The position numbers were made by a program, and so were the translations under genes. A stretch of 64,000 nt of DNA. Origin: Celoporthe dispersa (taxonomy: Eukaryota > Ascomycota > Sordariomycetes > Diaporthales > Cryphonectriaceae). The stretch lies in the NCBI GenBank assembly GCA_016584495.1, contig WAID01000015.1:1736501-1800500 (forward strand), in the 5' to 3' direction. This document shows positions 24,218 through 36,125 of this stretch, in pieces. Within the stretch, counting starts at the first letter, position 1. Each line of letters opens with the position of its first letter. The notes below the pieces were generated by a model. The model did no database searches. It saw only the letters and a program-made list of their open reading frames with translations, and was not told where the DNA came from.

Positions 24218-25582
24218 ATAAGCAACGAAATAAAAACGACCGGCGGGTCGAAGCGCCACGAGTGCTATCAAAAACTTGCGGACATGACGAGACTGACTGG
24301 ACAGAGGGTCTCGTAGAAGACGATGAAGAAGCGGATAGAGAACAGGAACACGAGAGAGATCAAAATCAAAAGAAGCACAGATAGGTTCTTCTACCAGTCC
24401 TATATGCCCCCCTCCCCCTACCCCCCCGACTGGACGTTGCCCATGTGTATAGAATACTTAGGTGAGGAATGCGGTAGGCAGGAACACGCGTCCCGCTTAG
24501 GGTCACGAGGCTGCCATGGCCTCCCTCCCTGCCTACGTGGCAGCAGGTAAAAGTGCAACACAGGACTGGTCCAGAACCCTTTGCGCCCTGTGTGCTCCTT
24601 GTTTTTCTCCCCTTTCTTCTTCTTAGACTGGGCGACAGATGTGGCGGTAAAGGGGCCGACCGCGGAGCGTAGTCACCGGCCAGCCTCAAGGGAGCAAACC
24701 ACAAAGACAGGTGGACATTAATTGGGGGCCATGTTGGCGTCAGGGCCCGCGGCAGTCATTGGTGTGCACGCATGCGGCGCCTGACACATATTGGGTCCTC
24801 CGGTGAGACACACCCTCTAACTTAGAAGGGCTCCAGTACTGGAATGCAGCGCAGCAGGAGGTTCAGTGTCGGAGGACTACGAGGAGCGTGTCAGATCTAA
24901 ATAGAATCGAGGCAAGCAAGGCAGCCACGCATGATTGAAATCATGAGATATCGCTCACTAGGCAAGCGAGTGGGCGCACCTGGCTCAAGCCAACGCGCCC
25001 TTGTCCCACCAGCGCCAAGTCGTGAGATCCCTTCGCGCAGGTTGGTCTCCCTTTCAGAGCCCTCCCAAGGTACGTATATGTATGTCTCCCGTCATTGGCA
25101 TCTCACACCCACAGAGTGCAGAGTGCGAGACTTCCTAATCGAGGATAAAATTCATCTCCGGAGGGTTTCCCGAAGAAAACATGGCAACACGGCACTGTAG
25201 ATATCGAGGTGACGGTCGTGGCAGCTCCGTGAATACTTTTTGATCTGAAGAGGAGAAGGAGAAAAAGGAACAAAAATTTTCAGCGGTGCGCGCAGTTTTA
25301 AAGCAGGAGACCGAGTGGGACCAGGGACCAATGTGGGGTCTCTATTACATAAGCTGAGCTGGGGTGGGCGGCCCGCATGCCTGCCATCGATACAAGCCCG
25401 CTGGGCCTCTTCTGCTCGTCAACTGCCCCTAACAGTCCACCTCGACGTTCCGTCTTTTTCTCACCCTCGACCTCCTGCTTCGACTATCAACCTCCTCATC
25501 AAGAGGTGCTTAGCAATTACGCCCTTCCTAGCGCTGCGATACCGCTCAAGTCGCCCATGAGTAGCCGCCGCCTTCTCCAGAA
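24218..25582. other. Gene-free stretch between surface protein and FAM32A-like gene
   Basis: 1.4 kb with only short, domainless ORFs (for example 24366-24704 minus, 24931-25200 plus). It must contain both divergent promoters. I see no tRNA, repeat array or transposon signature. Confidence 0.4.
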
Positions 25583-26011
25583 ATGCCTTCCGACGACTAC
25601 ACATCCGCAGCTGCAGGCGGCGCCCTCCGCATAAAAGGCGCCAAGGTGAAGAAGCACAAGAAGAAGAAGGCTGGCAAGAGTGATCTCGAGAAGAACCTGT
25701 CGACGGGCGACGAGCCTTCATCCTCTTCCAAGCGCAGAGAGCCAGAGCGTCCAAGGGACAGCAGGGAGGACGATGACGAGGATGTGCAGGAGGAGGCGGC
25801 CGTCGATGAGGGCCCTAAAATCCGGAGGCAACAGACGGAGACAGAGCGGAGGTTTGAGGAGGCCAAGAAGAAGAAGATGCTGGACCTAGCCGAGAAGTCC
25901 AAAACGAGACCCGAGCTGCTGAAGACCCATAAAGAGCGGGTCGACGAGCTGAACACATACCTGGCGAGGCTGAGCGAGCATCATGACATGCCCAAGATCG
26001 GACCTGGCTAA
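25583..26011 (+). CDS. FAM32A-like nuclear protein
   Basis: Single-exon, 142 residues. The C-terminal signature KTHKERVDELNTYLARLSEH followed by HDMPKIGPG matches the end of the eukaryotic FAM32A family (metazoan FAM32A, a spliceosome-associated protein). The N-terminal half has a Lys-rich segment (KVKKHKKKKAGK), a likely nuclear localisation signal, then an acidic Asp/Glu stretch and the ERRFEEAKKKKM helix. The start ATG is the first in frame and gives the usual family length. A nuclear, splicing-related role is inferred from the family. Confidence 0.85.
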   Translation: MPSDDYTSAAAGGALRIKGAKVKKHKKKKAGKSDLEKNLSTGDEPSSSSKRREPERPRDSREDDDEDVQEEAAVDEGPKIRRQQTETERRFEEAKKKKMLDLAEKSKTRPELLKTHKERVDELNTYLARLSEHHDMPKIGPG

Positions 26012-27083
26012 GGCGACCACGTCCAAAGAGGGTCCGGCCGGAGGAGGGCGAGCTGGAGGAATATATGGGCTGCAAACTGGATCCGCACTCAAGGGGCGGC
26101 TCTCTAGACATGGGCATGGCGCCAACGTGTCTTCTGCAGCAGAAGGTGGTCGGTCCCCAGGATACCGATCTGGATATTATGCACTTTTGTTCAGGCTCTG
26201 AGGATTTGCCTTCCCCGTTTTGTCCTCTCCTTGCCCGAGTATCTCCCCAGCAGCTCACATGGAGGATCTTTGCGATTCGTTATAGAAAACGACGACCTTT
26301 CCGCGCAATCGAGAAGTCCATGGAAATTCTCCGTGTTTTCTTAACTCAGCAAATATACCCAATCTGTTTGTTGTTTTTTACATGTTTTCTCTTCCATACA
26401 TCGCCTGTCTAAGCATGCCTGGTACTTGCTATCTATTTCTGCGAATTCTGAGGGATGCTCTCGCCTTACCATGGTTAACAGGGCCAAGATTAGGTTGCAT
26501 CGCTGGTCAGAGTGTGATGCGACTCAGTACGGGGCCCGATATTAAATACTGAAAAAAAAGTTCTCTGGTTCATTAGGGAGTCTACTGCTTTTCAAGACTA
26601 CTTAGTTTCTTCCTCAGGCCGGAACGACAGATAATCATGCACACACAAGTGATTCACGTAGAAGAAGACCAGAGTTACTAGATGGATCGTAGAGTTTCCC
26701 TCAATGATGTCGTATTTGATTTGATTACGGTCTAAGTTTTAGACATGTGTCCTGTTTCTCTACCTCATATTGCTTTTTGTTGCTCCATATCCGTGTTCTA
26801 TCTTGGGGTATCATAAGGAGTGGTCCGATACTGTTTGCCGCCGTATCTCGCTGTTCCAATATCGCTATGCAAAAAGAAAAAGAAAAACCCGAATGTATGC
26901 AAAATCCCTCTATGCTGATAACCATTAAAAATCAGAGTGATAAACCGCCCTGCCCATGTGCGCCGTGCTGAGGAAAAGCTAGTTTTGCTGTAAAGGAATG
27001 AGTGAAAAGAAAATGCCGGAGTTGAAGGGGTTGGTGGGGTTTGCGTGTGGTGTGTTGTGGTGCTGCAGCCGCCGCCATCATCA
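26012..27083. other. Intergenic, convergent 3' flanks
   Basis: 1.07 kb without a supported gene. AT content rises toward 26560-26940. Nothing resembling an RNA gene or mobile element is seen. Confidence 0.35.
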
Positions 27084-28487
27084 TCACAGGTACTGCAACA
27101 GCCAGAAGCCGGCGCCTGCCATGGCAAGGCCTGGCGTGAGCAGTCTGTCCTGAGCGGCACCATCGGTCTGCAGGCTGGCACCTGGCGTGGTCGCCGTGCC
27201 TGTGACCGCCGCAGCGCTGACGTAAGAATAGGAGGTCCTAGTGACGACGGAGAGGCTGCCGTTCGGGAGGGTCGACGTGAAAGTGGCGGTGACTAGGGTC
27301 GAAGAGAGCGATGTGCTTGCGGCTGAAGTCTGGCCGCTGGCGGTGGTCTGGGCCGAGGTCTGCGTCGCGAGCGTTGTTCCTTGGCTGCTGCTTGATAGAG
27401 CTGTGAGGAATAGTCAGCATTGTTCAGTATTCTCGTATCATGCAAAGTGTTATTCTTTGGTGGTGTTGGGGGGAGGGGAGGGGAATAAACAAAAGGCATT
27501 CTGAGAACATATTTCCTCCGGCCGAAACCGTGGTTGCTCACACAGAAGGACCACGCCAGAGTCATCTGGTGCGGTCCCCAATGCAAACTCCGGAGAGAAA
27601 GTTCACGGAATAGTGGCAAAACCCAAAGTAAACCAGCTCAAAACAAAAGAAAGCGTGCACAGGAGGGGAAAGAAAAATCAATATTGCAAGAATTACACCG
27701 ACATACCAGTGGTAGTCGATGTTGTGACAGTGATGGTCGTCCCAGCACTGGACGAAGAGGAAGAAGCGGTGGAGGAGGCGGAGGAGGCGGTGGTGGAGGA
27801 GGTGAGAGTGGAAGTCAAAGAAGATGAAGGTAGTGAAGACTGACTTTCAGAAGAAGCAGGAATAGGGGAGGTTGTGCTGCCGGACGCAACGACTGAAGAC
27901 GTCTCAGCCGTTGTGGCAGCAGCAGCAGTAGTAGATGTAGTAGGGGCGGACACAGTGGATGAAGACGTACCAGAAGAAGCAGCAGTTGTTTCTGAGGAGG
28001 GAGTAGGGACAGCTGTGGTGGTCGTGGCCTGGGCCGTCTCGGTCTGCGTTGTCGTCTGCACCGTCGTCTCAACAGCCGTGCTCGTCGGCGTGGTCTCGGC
28101 CACAGCAGAGGTTGTGGTGTCGGGCGCCGTGCTCGACGTAGCCGGCGCAGAGGAGCTGCTGACAGTCACTGTGGCCGCGGTGGACGACGACAGAACTGTG
28201 GTGGCGGATGTGGTGATGCTGGTCGTGGTGGCGGTGACATTTCCATCCTGACGCTTGCCGAGATACCCCTTGGCGCCGGGAGTGAATCTCTCAAAGAGCT
28301 CGCGGATCTCGCCAGCGCTAAGCAGCGACGACAGCCTCGAGGGCTGAGCGTCGACAACGGCGGGCTGAGCATCACCACCCTCCTCGTGACAGGGGCCTCG
28401 AGCGTGGTGGAACCCAGCCGAGGCGAGGCCCAAGGTCATGAGGCAGCACGCCAGCACTGCCAGCAGGAGTCTCCGTCCAGAAGCCAT
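27084..28487 (-). CDS. Secreted Ser/Thr-rich cell-wall glycoprotein, predicted GPI anchor
   Basis: Exon 1 (28487-27707) and exon 2 (27400-27084) join across a 306-bp intron (GTATGT...CAG) to 365 residues. The N-terminus MASGRRLLLAVLACCLMTLG is a strong signal peptide, followed by a short mature segment ending at GYLGKRQDGN, where KR is a candidate Kex2-type processing site. Most of the protein is a Ser/Thr tract expected to be heavily O-mannosylated. The C-terminus (PGLAMAGAGFWLLQYL) has the hydrophobic tail of GPI precursors. An in-frame ATG at 28654 would place 56 residues, including a repeated Asp-Gln stretch, before the signal peptide, so 28487 is preferred. (GGA)n repeats in the tract make length errors possible. 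Confidence 0.75.
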
Positions 28488-31400
28488 GGTTCGTCTGTGT
28501 CGTTGCCTCGTCTGTTCGGTGTGGTGTACAGCTTGGTCCTGGTCCTGGTCCTGGTCCCTCTCCCTCAAAAGCTGCTTCTCCTGGTCGACTGTTGACGGTA
28601 GTTCTGCCCCGAGAGCCTCGACATCTTTGGTGGGAGAAAGAGTCGAGGGAGCCATCGTGGTGGCTGGCGTGGGGGAACCCGGGGGGAAGTGGCGGTTTGT
28701 ATGTGAAAAGAGAGAGAAGAGAGAGAGAGAGAGCGCGCGAGAAAGACGAGACAAGGGAGCCTGAGTCCGTGTGTCCGGATCGACAGGACAGCAGAGCAAG
28801 CGCCGGTGTGCACACGCGCGGAAGGGTGAGTGCCGTGAAGTGGGACCGGAGGCAGCCTCTGCCACACCAGCGATGGGGCGAGCTTCGCAAGCTTTCGACG
28901 GGGACCCGGTCTACGATCAGCAAATCCGCTTATCCTGGGCGTTTAGAGCTGCATGATGCTGGGTCCGTCCCTTCGTAGCGCGCTGTAAGTTATGATGGTG
29001 TATGGATGATCTTTCGAGAGCTGGGACGACGGCAATGCAAAAGTGTGACGACAGGTGAAACCTGGTAAGACCGACTTTCAAAAGTCACCGCAGTGGACTG
29101 GTGAGCGCGGGGCCTAGGTCCGGTTCCAAAGGGCAGGGATGTCGGTCAAAAAGTTGGCAGACCCCAGAGAGAGACACGGAGTTGTGGGTGCGAGGACAGG
29201 GCGAGCTAAGCAGCAAGCAGCAGCAATTGTCGGGGAGAGAGGATTGGGTCCACGTAGGAGGAGGAGGAGGAGGAGGAGAAGGGTGGCTCCTGGTCCTGTT
29301 TCTGGCCGCAACAGGTTGCTATGTGTGAGAACAAGGGCAGGATAGAGACAGATCGAGGTGTGGTGCCCCTCACTCACACTAGAATCCCAAAACCCTGCTC
29401 GTTGGAATATATCAAAGGCTGGTTTATCAGGAAAAGGCCGGAGGAACAGGGCCGGTGCTAGACCTGCATCGAGTAGTAGACACGCGGCGTTCTGGGTATT
29501 GTAAAAATACGATGCAACGAAGAAGTGGCAATAAAAAAAAAGTAGATAGGTAGCAGGTGAAGAAGGGGGGGGGGAGGGGAGGTTTTCTTTTAGAGAAAAA
29601 GGGCCCTCAAGAGGATCTCCTTGCATATAAAATAAGACGGCGTGAACCACACAGCAGGGACCCAGCTGGCGGTGGTGAGAGGGAGGCCGTGGTCAATACG
29701 AGCCGCGACTTGTCGGAAAGAGTACCTACCGTACGTTTGTACCATGGCAAGGAAGGAGGGAGGGTTTTGGCCCTGGCGCCACAGTACACAGGGTGCCAAG
29801 CTTTCGCCAAATGCTTGTCCTCCCCTTCGCCGCTTTTCATTCAGCTGTGAACTGGGATCTTGACTCTCTTGCCAGATAAATGTAATCGCTATGTAGTACT
29901 TCTATAAATTTCGCACCAGACTTGAAGTAGTCGGCAAATTCCCGAGACAAGTGTATCTGCCTACTCTGATAAGGTTTAAATGCGCATGATATAGACGAGA
30001 TTGCAGGTGTTCAACCTGTAGAGTCATGAGGGGAAGAGGGAAAGAGAGGAAGGGAAAAAAGTCTCGCACGCCAGTCAGCACCAGGCTCTCTGACACATGC
30101 GAAAGTGGTCAACAGTAATCCACAACGAGGCGAGGGTGAAGAGGGGATCGCTTTCCTTCCGCATGCGCTGTGCTGTACTTTTCCATGCAGGTTTCTGCAA
30201 ATGCTATGGTACTCTGCATAGTACCCCTGCCCTGCCGCCCTGCAAACAAGGTGGTAGTACATCAGGCAGGGGCTACCACCCTAGACGGATCTCCATCCCA
30301 GCTCCTCCTCCTCCTCCTCCTTCTCCCTCCCCTCTTGTCCTAAATCTCTAACTTTGCCACCTACGCCTCCTCTGTCTCGAGTCCAAGAAAGAAAGAAAAA
30401 AGGCTACTTGTGCCACAGATTCCAGCTAGTATTTTGCGTATCTACTCTGTGTGTCGGCGCTAAGCTCTCTTGTTGATATAGCTCGTATCTCAACTACAGC
30501 ACACCCTGACGTGTGGAGACCACCAGGGGCGGGTCGATCGACCGATGTCGTTCTCTCAGCCTGACGACGATCTCTGTGGAAATTTTCCTGGAAGAAGCCG
30601 AGGCCGAGCACAGAGAGAGAGGCCTTACCTCACACGCAAGCCCGAGACCCTCCTCCTCAGTCCCTCTGCTCTCTATCGCAGTACAACACTACGGAGGTGC
30701 ACTAGCCTCGCTGGCCGTTTCAAAAAGGGTGGCTCGTATTCACAAACCCCGCCGTCGACCTCAGCCTATCCTGATTGCAGGCCGGTGGCCGGGGTGATTT
30801 GGCACTTCACGCTTCTGCACGGCCTAAAACAATCCGATCAATCTGCATCCGCATGTGCCGGGCCTCTCTGCACCAAACTCAAACTACATCGTACACGTTT
30901 TGGTACTATGTAGTAGATGGCGAACAAGTTAATTGCTCCGTCAAGGTGCGTCGAAAGTAGTTTTCTACCATGACAATTGACGGGGCAACAAGTATTCTCA
31001 ACGTATCGAGATCGCTAATGAGAGAGCGACTAGACATCTCTGGTCAGAAAAGAAGAGAGCAAGGAAGAAAAAAATGAGGTCACCTCTGCTACGTCATGCG
31101 GATAAAACTCTACCAGAAACAATTCGTGGATGGTATGACAGCCTCTCGAGTCTCCAGTGCCACGGGCTGCGGCAAGCCCAACCGACAAGATTCTTTACAG
31201 AGCTCACTCAGACAAACGCCCCTCCCCTACTGCAGTAAGCTTTCACTGGGACCACTGCCTAGAGGTTTCATCCCTGCAAGCGCTCGTCACAGCGCGGTGG
31301 ATCAGTCACCCGCTGGACAGCTGGTCAAACGTCACAGCCTCGCTACAGTCGTCAGTTGGTGGCTCGTATTCCCTGGAGCCCACATAGGCTGCACTTTGTG

Positions 31401-32199
31401 GATTCTTCGTACAGTAGATCCGCGTCGACGACGAAGACAGCGACGACCAACGCCTTGCTCCGAGCTTCTCACTCCGTCGCGCCAGTTTGCTACCTCGGAA
31501 GGCCATGTTGTATGGAGCCCACAAGCGTGAGGCTCTGCTGGCCCACGCTGGCGGTCAGGCGGGCAGCCGATAACAGCAATTTATTTTTGGTAACAAGATC
31601 TGCTATGGTACCGCCTCAAGAAGAATAACGCTGTGTATGTATGATCCTCCTTGGGTCGGTTACACATGGCTCTGCTGGCATGCCGACTCATCCTTTCCAA
31701 CGAGACGATTTCGATTCACTGAATGATGAGTTCGAGACTGGCAAGGTATGGAGGCCTGTAAGTCGTGGACGTCCACCTTGTCTTACGGGTTTGCCATACC
31801 ACTGACATACAGTGAAGGATGCGTACAAACACAGGATGGACTGCAAAACTTCATGATCCCTTCAATGTCTGGCATTGAGACAAGAGATTACCAAGAAAGC
31901 GCCAGCAGAGATCCCTTGAAAGAGCCATTCCATGTAGCTGAGAGCACACCTCTTGACTCTCAAAGTCATGAATGAAGCATCTCCCAGGCCAATATATTCT
32001 TTCTCTCCTCATGAGGAGCGTGTCTCCCTAGTCCAGCCTCATGCCTTATCGATACGCCTCAGAGCACGCTAAGCCAGGGCTTATGGACAGGGATAGCTGG
32101 TGGCTTCAAGCGCAACGTAAACTCGAACAGGCATTTTGTTGAATCCCTTCGTGCCAGATTGCATGTGAAAAAGGGTCCCACCTCTTCGGGATTATCCAG
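28488..32199. other. Long gene-poor region with simple-sequence tracts
   Basis: 3.7 kb between the wall protein start and the first recognisable dolichol kinase exon. It holds a GA-rich tract at about 28706-28735, a (GAG)n tract at about 29258-29280, a (CTC)n tract at about 30303-30322 and a short hairpin with 8-bp arms at 30250-30257 and 30273-30280. ORFs here (29114-29650, 31096-31530) reflect simple sequence or chance. The missing 5' exon and start codon of dolichol kinase must lie in its distal part. Confidence 0.4.
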
Positions 32200-35100
32200 G
32201 AGTTCTCAACACCACAGCATCCTATGCCCTCGAACGCTCCGGCCTCGCATCATGGGAAGACCTGCGATCCTCGACTACCCATCTTGAGAGCGACAAACCC
32301 CCACGAACACCCCCGAGCACTCCGACCCCCTTGCCGCAGCTCTCTGCTCTGGGCCTTATGGGCTTCGCGGCTCGCGCTCCTGAATCACGCCATGCCCGAG
32401 ACCCTCAGGCCTCCTGGCCCTCCCGAGGCCGATGACACGCAGCAGGACGAGCAGAGAGAGGGGGACCTGCGTGAGCTGTCGCGGTCGCCGCACCCGTACC
32501 ACAGACAAAAGTGGGAACTGCTGGAGCCCTCGGATCGCGTCGTAGCCAGGGCGAGCACGATCCCCACCCACGGGCCTGAAGACATTCGCGACCAGCTCCT
32601 GCCCACGCCGAGCTTCACAAAGGACTCGACGCCCGCGACCGACAGCGGCACCGAGGCCGACGATGAGATCTTCGTCAAGAAGCTGCCCGCGCCCAAGGCA
32701 AAACTCCACAAGGGCCTCCGCGGCCGACATGAGGCGCTGTCCGGCTCCGGTACCCCACTGCTGACCCCGACGGTTGGCGATGGTGATCGCGACGGTATCT
32801 TGTCGTCGAGCCCCAGGGGAAAGAAGGAGGAATGCAACAAGAGGCGACAGGCGAAGAGATTGAGACGGAACAGAGAACTGGTCAGAAGAGGCACCGAGGT
32901 TGCGATCCTAGGGGCTCTAGCGTCGACTGTCGTCCGTAACCCGGTCGTGCAGCCCTTCGTCGCGACATGGAAGAATGGTGAGTTTCTGCGCAGAACATCT
33001 CATCCTGTGGATAAGTGCTGAGACCTGGCCAGGGTTGATACTCCAGAGCACGCTCTTCGCGGCGCTGCTGTTGCTCTACCCGCTGCGAGTCGCAGCATGG
33101 GCCTACAAAGGGGCGAGCCCCTGAAGAGCAAGATACCACTCTCGATCCCATCATCCTTCGACCCGGCGCCTGCGTTATATCCTCAGCTGCTGCCGATACT
33201 TGTAGCCTTCCTCACAGCCGCGAATCTGAAGGACGTCATCCTACCAAATCTCATGCTCGGTATCGCATCCATTCCCCGAAGTCTCGTTCCCACCAGCAAT
33301 GCGTTCGAAGATATCAACCCTGTCCACTGGCTGTTGACCTGTTTGCCTTTGGCGCTCGACTATGGAGCCTCCCCGATGGGTGCTCCAGGACCGACAAACT
33401 GGTCGGACATGACGCCAACCTCTCCTCGCGACCTTGTCTTCCTTTATCCTCTCCATCAGAGCCTCTCTTTGGTTCTTTACCATCTGACAACCAGCAGCCT
33501 CCTCACGGCTGAGCTCGAACTGCTCTCGATATCCCTTGTCAACCTTCTCATACTCTCCAGGTCACCACAAGCTGTGATTTTACAGTCTGTTCTGTGGTTA
33601 GGCGGACTTGGCGTGCTCATCTTTTGCGCGCCCGTCATCGAATGGAGCATCAGCCTGGCAAGGATCCCAAAGTGGCGGCTGAGGCGGAATACGGTTTCAA
33701 ACCGACCGACAATTTCCAGAAACACTATGGGCTGGCTTTCTGCTGGTCTGAGATTCATTCCATGGGGGCCGTGGGTACTTGACACTGCCCTCAGCTGGCT
33801 CTTTGCTGGCCTCAAAGTTTTCCCTTGGAGACCGTGGGAAAGGACCAAAAACATATCGACTCCGAGACAGAAGACTCCGCTGTGATTTCGTCCTTCTCCA
33901 CCGACGAGGATGAAATTAAGAGGACAGTGTTGTCCCACCGGAGATCGATCTCCTCCCAGATGGAGGGCTTGTTTGAAGGCGCTTCTCTGCGGAAAACCCA
34001 GACGGGCTCTGATAAGCCTGTAGGCGGCTTGCACGCTGATCTGGACGAGCCAGACAGCTTTACCCTGCATTCTCGACGGCGTACCTTGCCTTTCGCGGAG
34101 ACTATAATGAAGCCATCCAGGACGCATACCTCTTCAGGACGGCAAAAAGGCGTGCGTCATCCTCTGTGCGGTTCTTTTACGGGCTAACCCCGGAAGAAGC
34201 CAACAGGAGAAAGCTGCTCTACGCTGCATGGGCGTACGTGAGCATCGTCGCTGTGATCCTCCTCCCAATTGGATTCTACGTGCGACAATACGCCACAGCT
34301 GGTCATTACCCTATCGGTTGGGCTGTGGGCTACGTCCTTGGCGACATACATTGGTTCAGAATGCAGGTAATCATGTCGACATGGCTGGACTGGGCGTTTG
34401 TGCTTCCAGACCTCTCGGGCGAGGGCTACGAGTCCTGCCATCTAGGTTGGGTTGAGCACCTTCGTCATGCCTCGATCGGCGAGGCCAACACGAGACTATT
34501 CCTAGCTGCTTGGTGGGTTGCAGTCATCATCCTCGGGCTGGCGGTGGTGTTCCGCCTCTCTCCATACTACGAAGTCGACACTCGTCGCAAGATCTTCCAT
34601 TTCATGATGGTGTCCATGTTCCTCCCTGCGACGTTCATTGATCCTACCTGGTGCGCCCTGGCTCTCGCCATCGTCCTGGCCATATTTCTCCTGCTGGACC
34701 TTCTCCGCGCGAGCCAACTTCCGCCGCTCTCAAAACCCATACGGGATTTCCTACAGCCGTACACGGATGGCCGGGATCACCAGGGCCCCGTGGTCATCTC
34801 ACACATCTTCCTGCTCATCGGCTGCGCCATCCCGCTCTGGCTCAGCCTGGCGTCCCTCCCTCGGACTGGGGCCGGAAGCATGACGGGCTGGGAGACACCG
34901 ACCCGCGAGCTGAGCATGGTCGCAGGCATTGTGTGTGTCGGCCTGGGCGATGCTGCCGCCTCGCTGATCGGGCGCCGTTGGGGGAAGCACAAGTGGTTCT
35001 GGAAGGGCGGGAAGAGTCTGGAGGGCAGCGTGGCGTTCGCGATGGCCGTGTTCATAGGCCTTGTAGCCGCTAACATCTGGCTCAAGATCGGCGGATGGCC

Positions 35101-35329
35101 CGTCTCCAGCTCTGATCGCCTGCCTCCCGGACTCGAGATGGTCGTCCCACAACAGGGCTTTGATGGAATGCTGGCCAGTCTCAAGGGGTCGGAGTGGCCA
35201 TCGATCTTCCGCAAGACGAGCTTCTGCGCGTCGCTGTCCAGCCTGACGGAGGCAGTCCTCACAGGTGGAAATGACAATGTTGTGGTGCCGGTGGTATTGT
35301 GGACCTGTGTGAAGGCTACGGGGTTGTAG
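32200..35329 (+). CDS. SEC59: Dolichol kinase (Sec59 type), 5' exon unresolved
   Basis: ER-membrane CTP-dependent kinase making dolichyl phosphate for N-glycosylation, O-mannosylation and GPI synthesis. The C-terminal polytopic part has the family blocks YEVDTRRKIFHFMMVSMFLP and, further on, CVGLGDAAASLIGRRWGKHK then KSLEGSVAFAMAV, the CTP-binding signature. The N-terminal half has a disordered region (DPQASWPPEADD, SRSPHPYHRQKW) and further membrane segments (LILQSTLFAALLLLYPLRVA). An intron at 32978-33032 (GTGAGT...CAG) is supported. Four single-base breaks: C3 at 32418-32420 (one less), G4 at 33110-33113 or C4 at 33118-33121 (one more), A5 at 33846-33850 (one more), A5 at 34144-34148 (one more). 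No ATG is in frame at the 5' end; an acceptor CAG at 32197-32199 suggests an upstream exon. Confidence 0.85.
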
Positions 35330-36125
35330 AGACAAGAAGCTTGTTCAACATGTGGGCAATTTTTCTTTGTTTAAGACCACATTGGGGAGGTTGATTTGTG
35401 TTTTTCCAAAAGGGCTTGCTGAGCAATGCGTCACGAACTGCCACGACTGGACAAGGGATATAGACTGGGAGATACCTCAAGCGGGGAGGCGTTCATCGGC
35501 TTGCTGCTCTTTGTAGCACAATTAATTATGTATTTAAACTACTAGCACAAGCAACCTATGGGTTGGGATCATTCTAATGTAGATATCATGAGCAGCTCGT
35601 ATGTGTAACATTACATTGCAGCTTGCTTGTCGTCCATAATGTGCAAGTAACAGAGGTGAACATAGGACGGCAGGGGGTCCAGCAGAGAGAGCATCAACCG
35701 AGAGAGCATTGGAATCATATCTTCTTCTTTGTGCACATTCGCTGCAAGACATACAGTCAGTCGTATTCACAGCTAGTGGGGTATATGCGCCCAGCCCCCA
35801 TTTTCACATGTTGCTAGGCAAATTAGCCTGCTGAAACTTTGGTGATAAGACCCACAAGGCTACATAGCCAGATGACTTATGAAGGCGACGCAGAGGATCA
35901 GCTGAAGCTGACTGCATGAGACCCTCGCTCGCACTAAGCAGCGAAGTTGTGGAATTATACTATAATACAAGATAACCAACGTCCTGGGCCTGTGTTGTTA
36001 TTAAATCTTCTGGCTTAATCCCAAGATTTTCGTTTGTGTGTTCTCAATCGTCTTCTACGTCTTCATTTCGATACGAATATGATATTTACCGCCGTCGCCA
36101 TTATCACTATCACCACATCTACACC
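35330..36125. other. Intergenic, moderately AT-rich
   Basis: 796 bp, no supported gene. It marks the transition from conserved genes to the accessory-looking 36-57 kb segment. Confidence 0.35.

Noticed and set aside
29114..29650. 178-codon minus-strand ORF with a long Leu run
   Set aside because: The Leu run is the translation of a (GAG)n simple repeat; no domain, no start context and no codon bias like the real genes.
31096..31530. 144-codon plus-strand ORF
   Set aside because: No family resemblance, Arg/Ser-rich chance composition, and overlapping ORFs of similar length exist in the other frames.
32418..34148. Programmed ribosomal frameshifting in dolichol kinase
   Set aside because: Four shifts of both signs at plain homopolymers without slippery heptamers or conserved sites are better explained by base-call errors.
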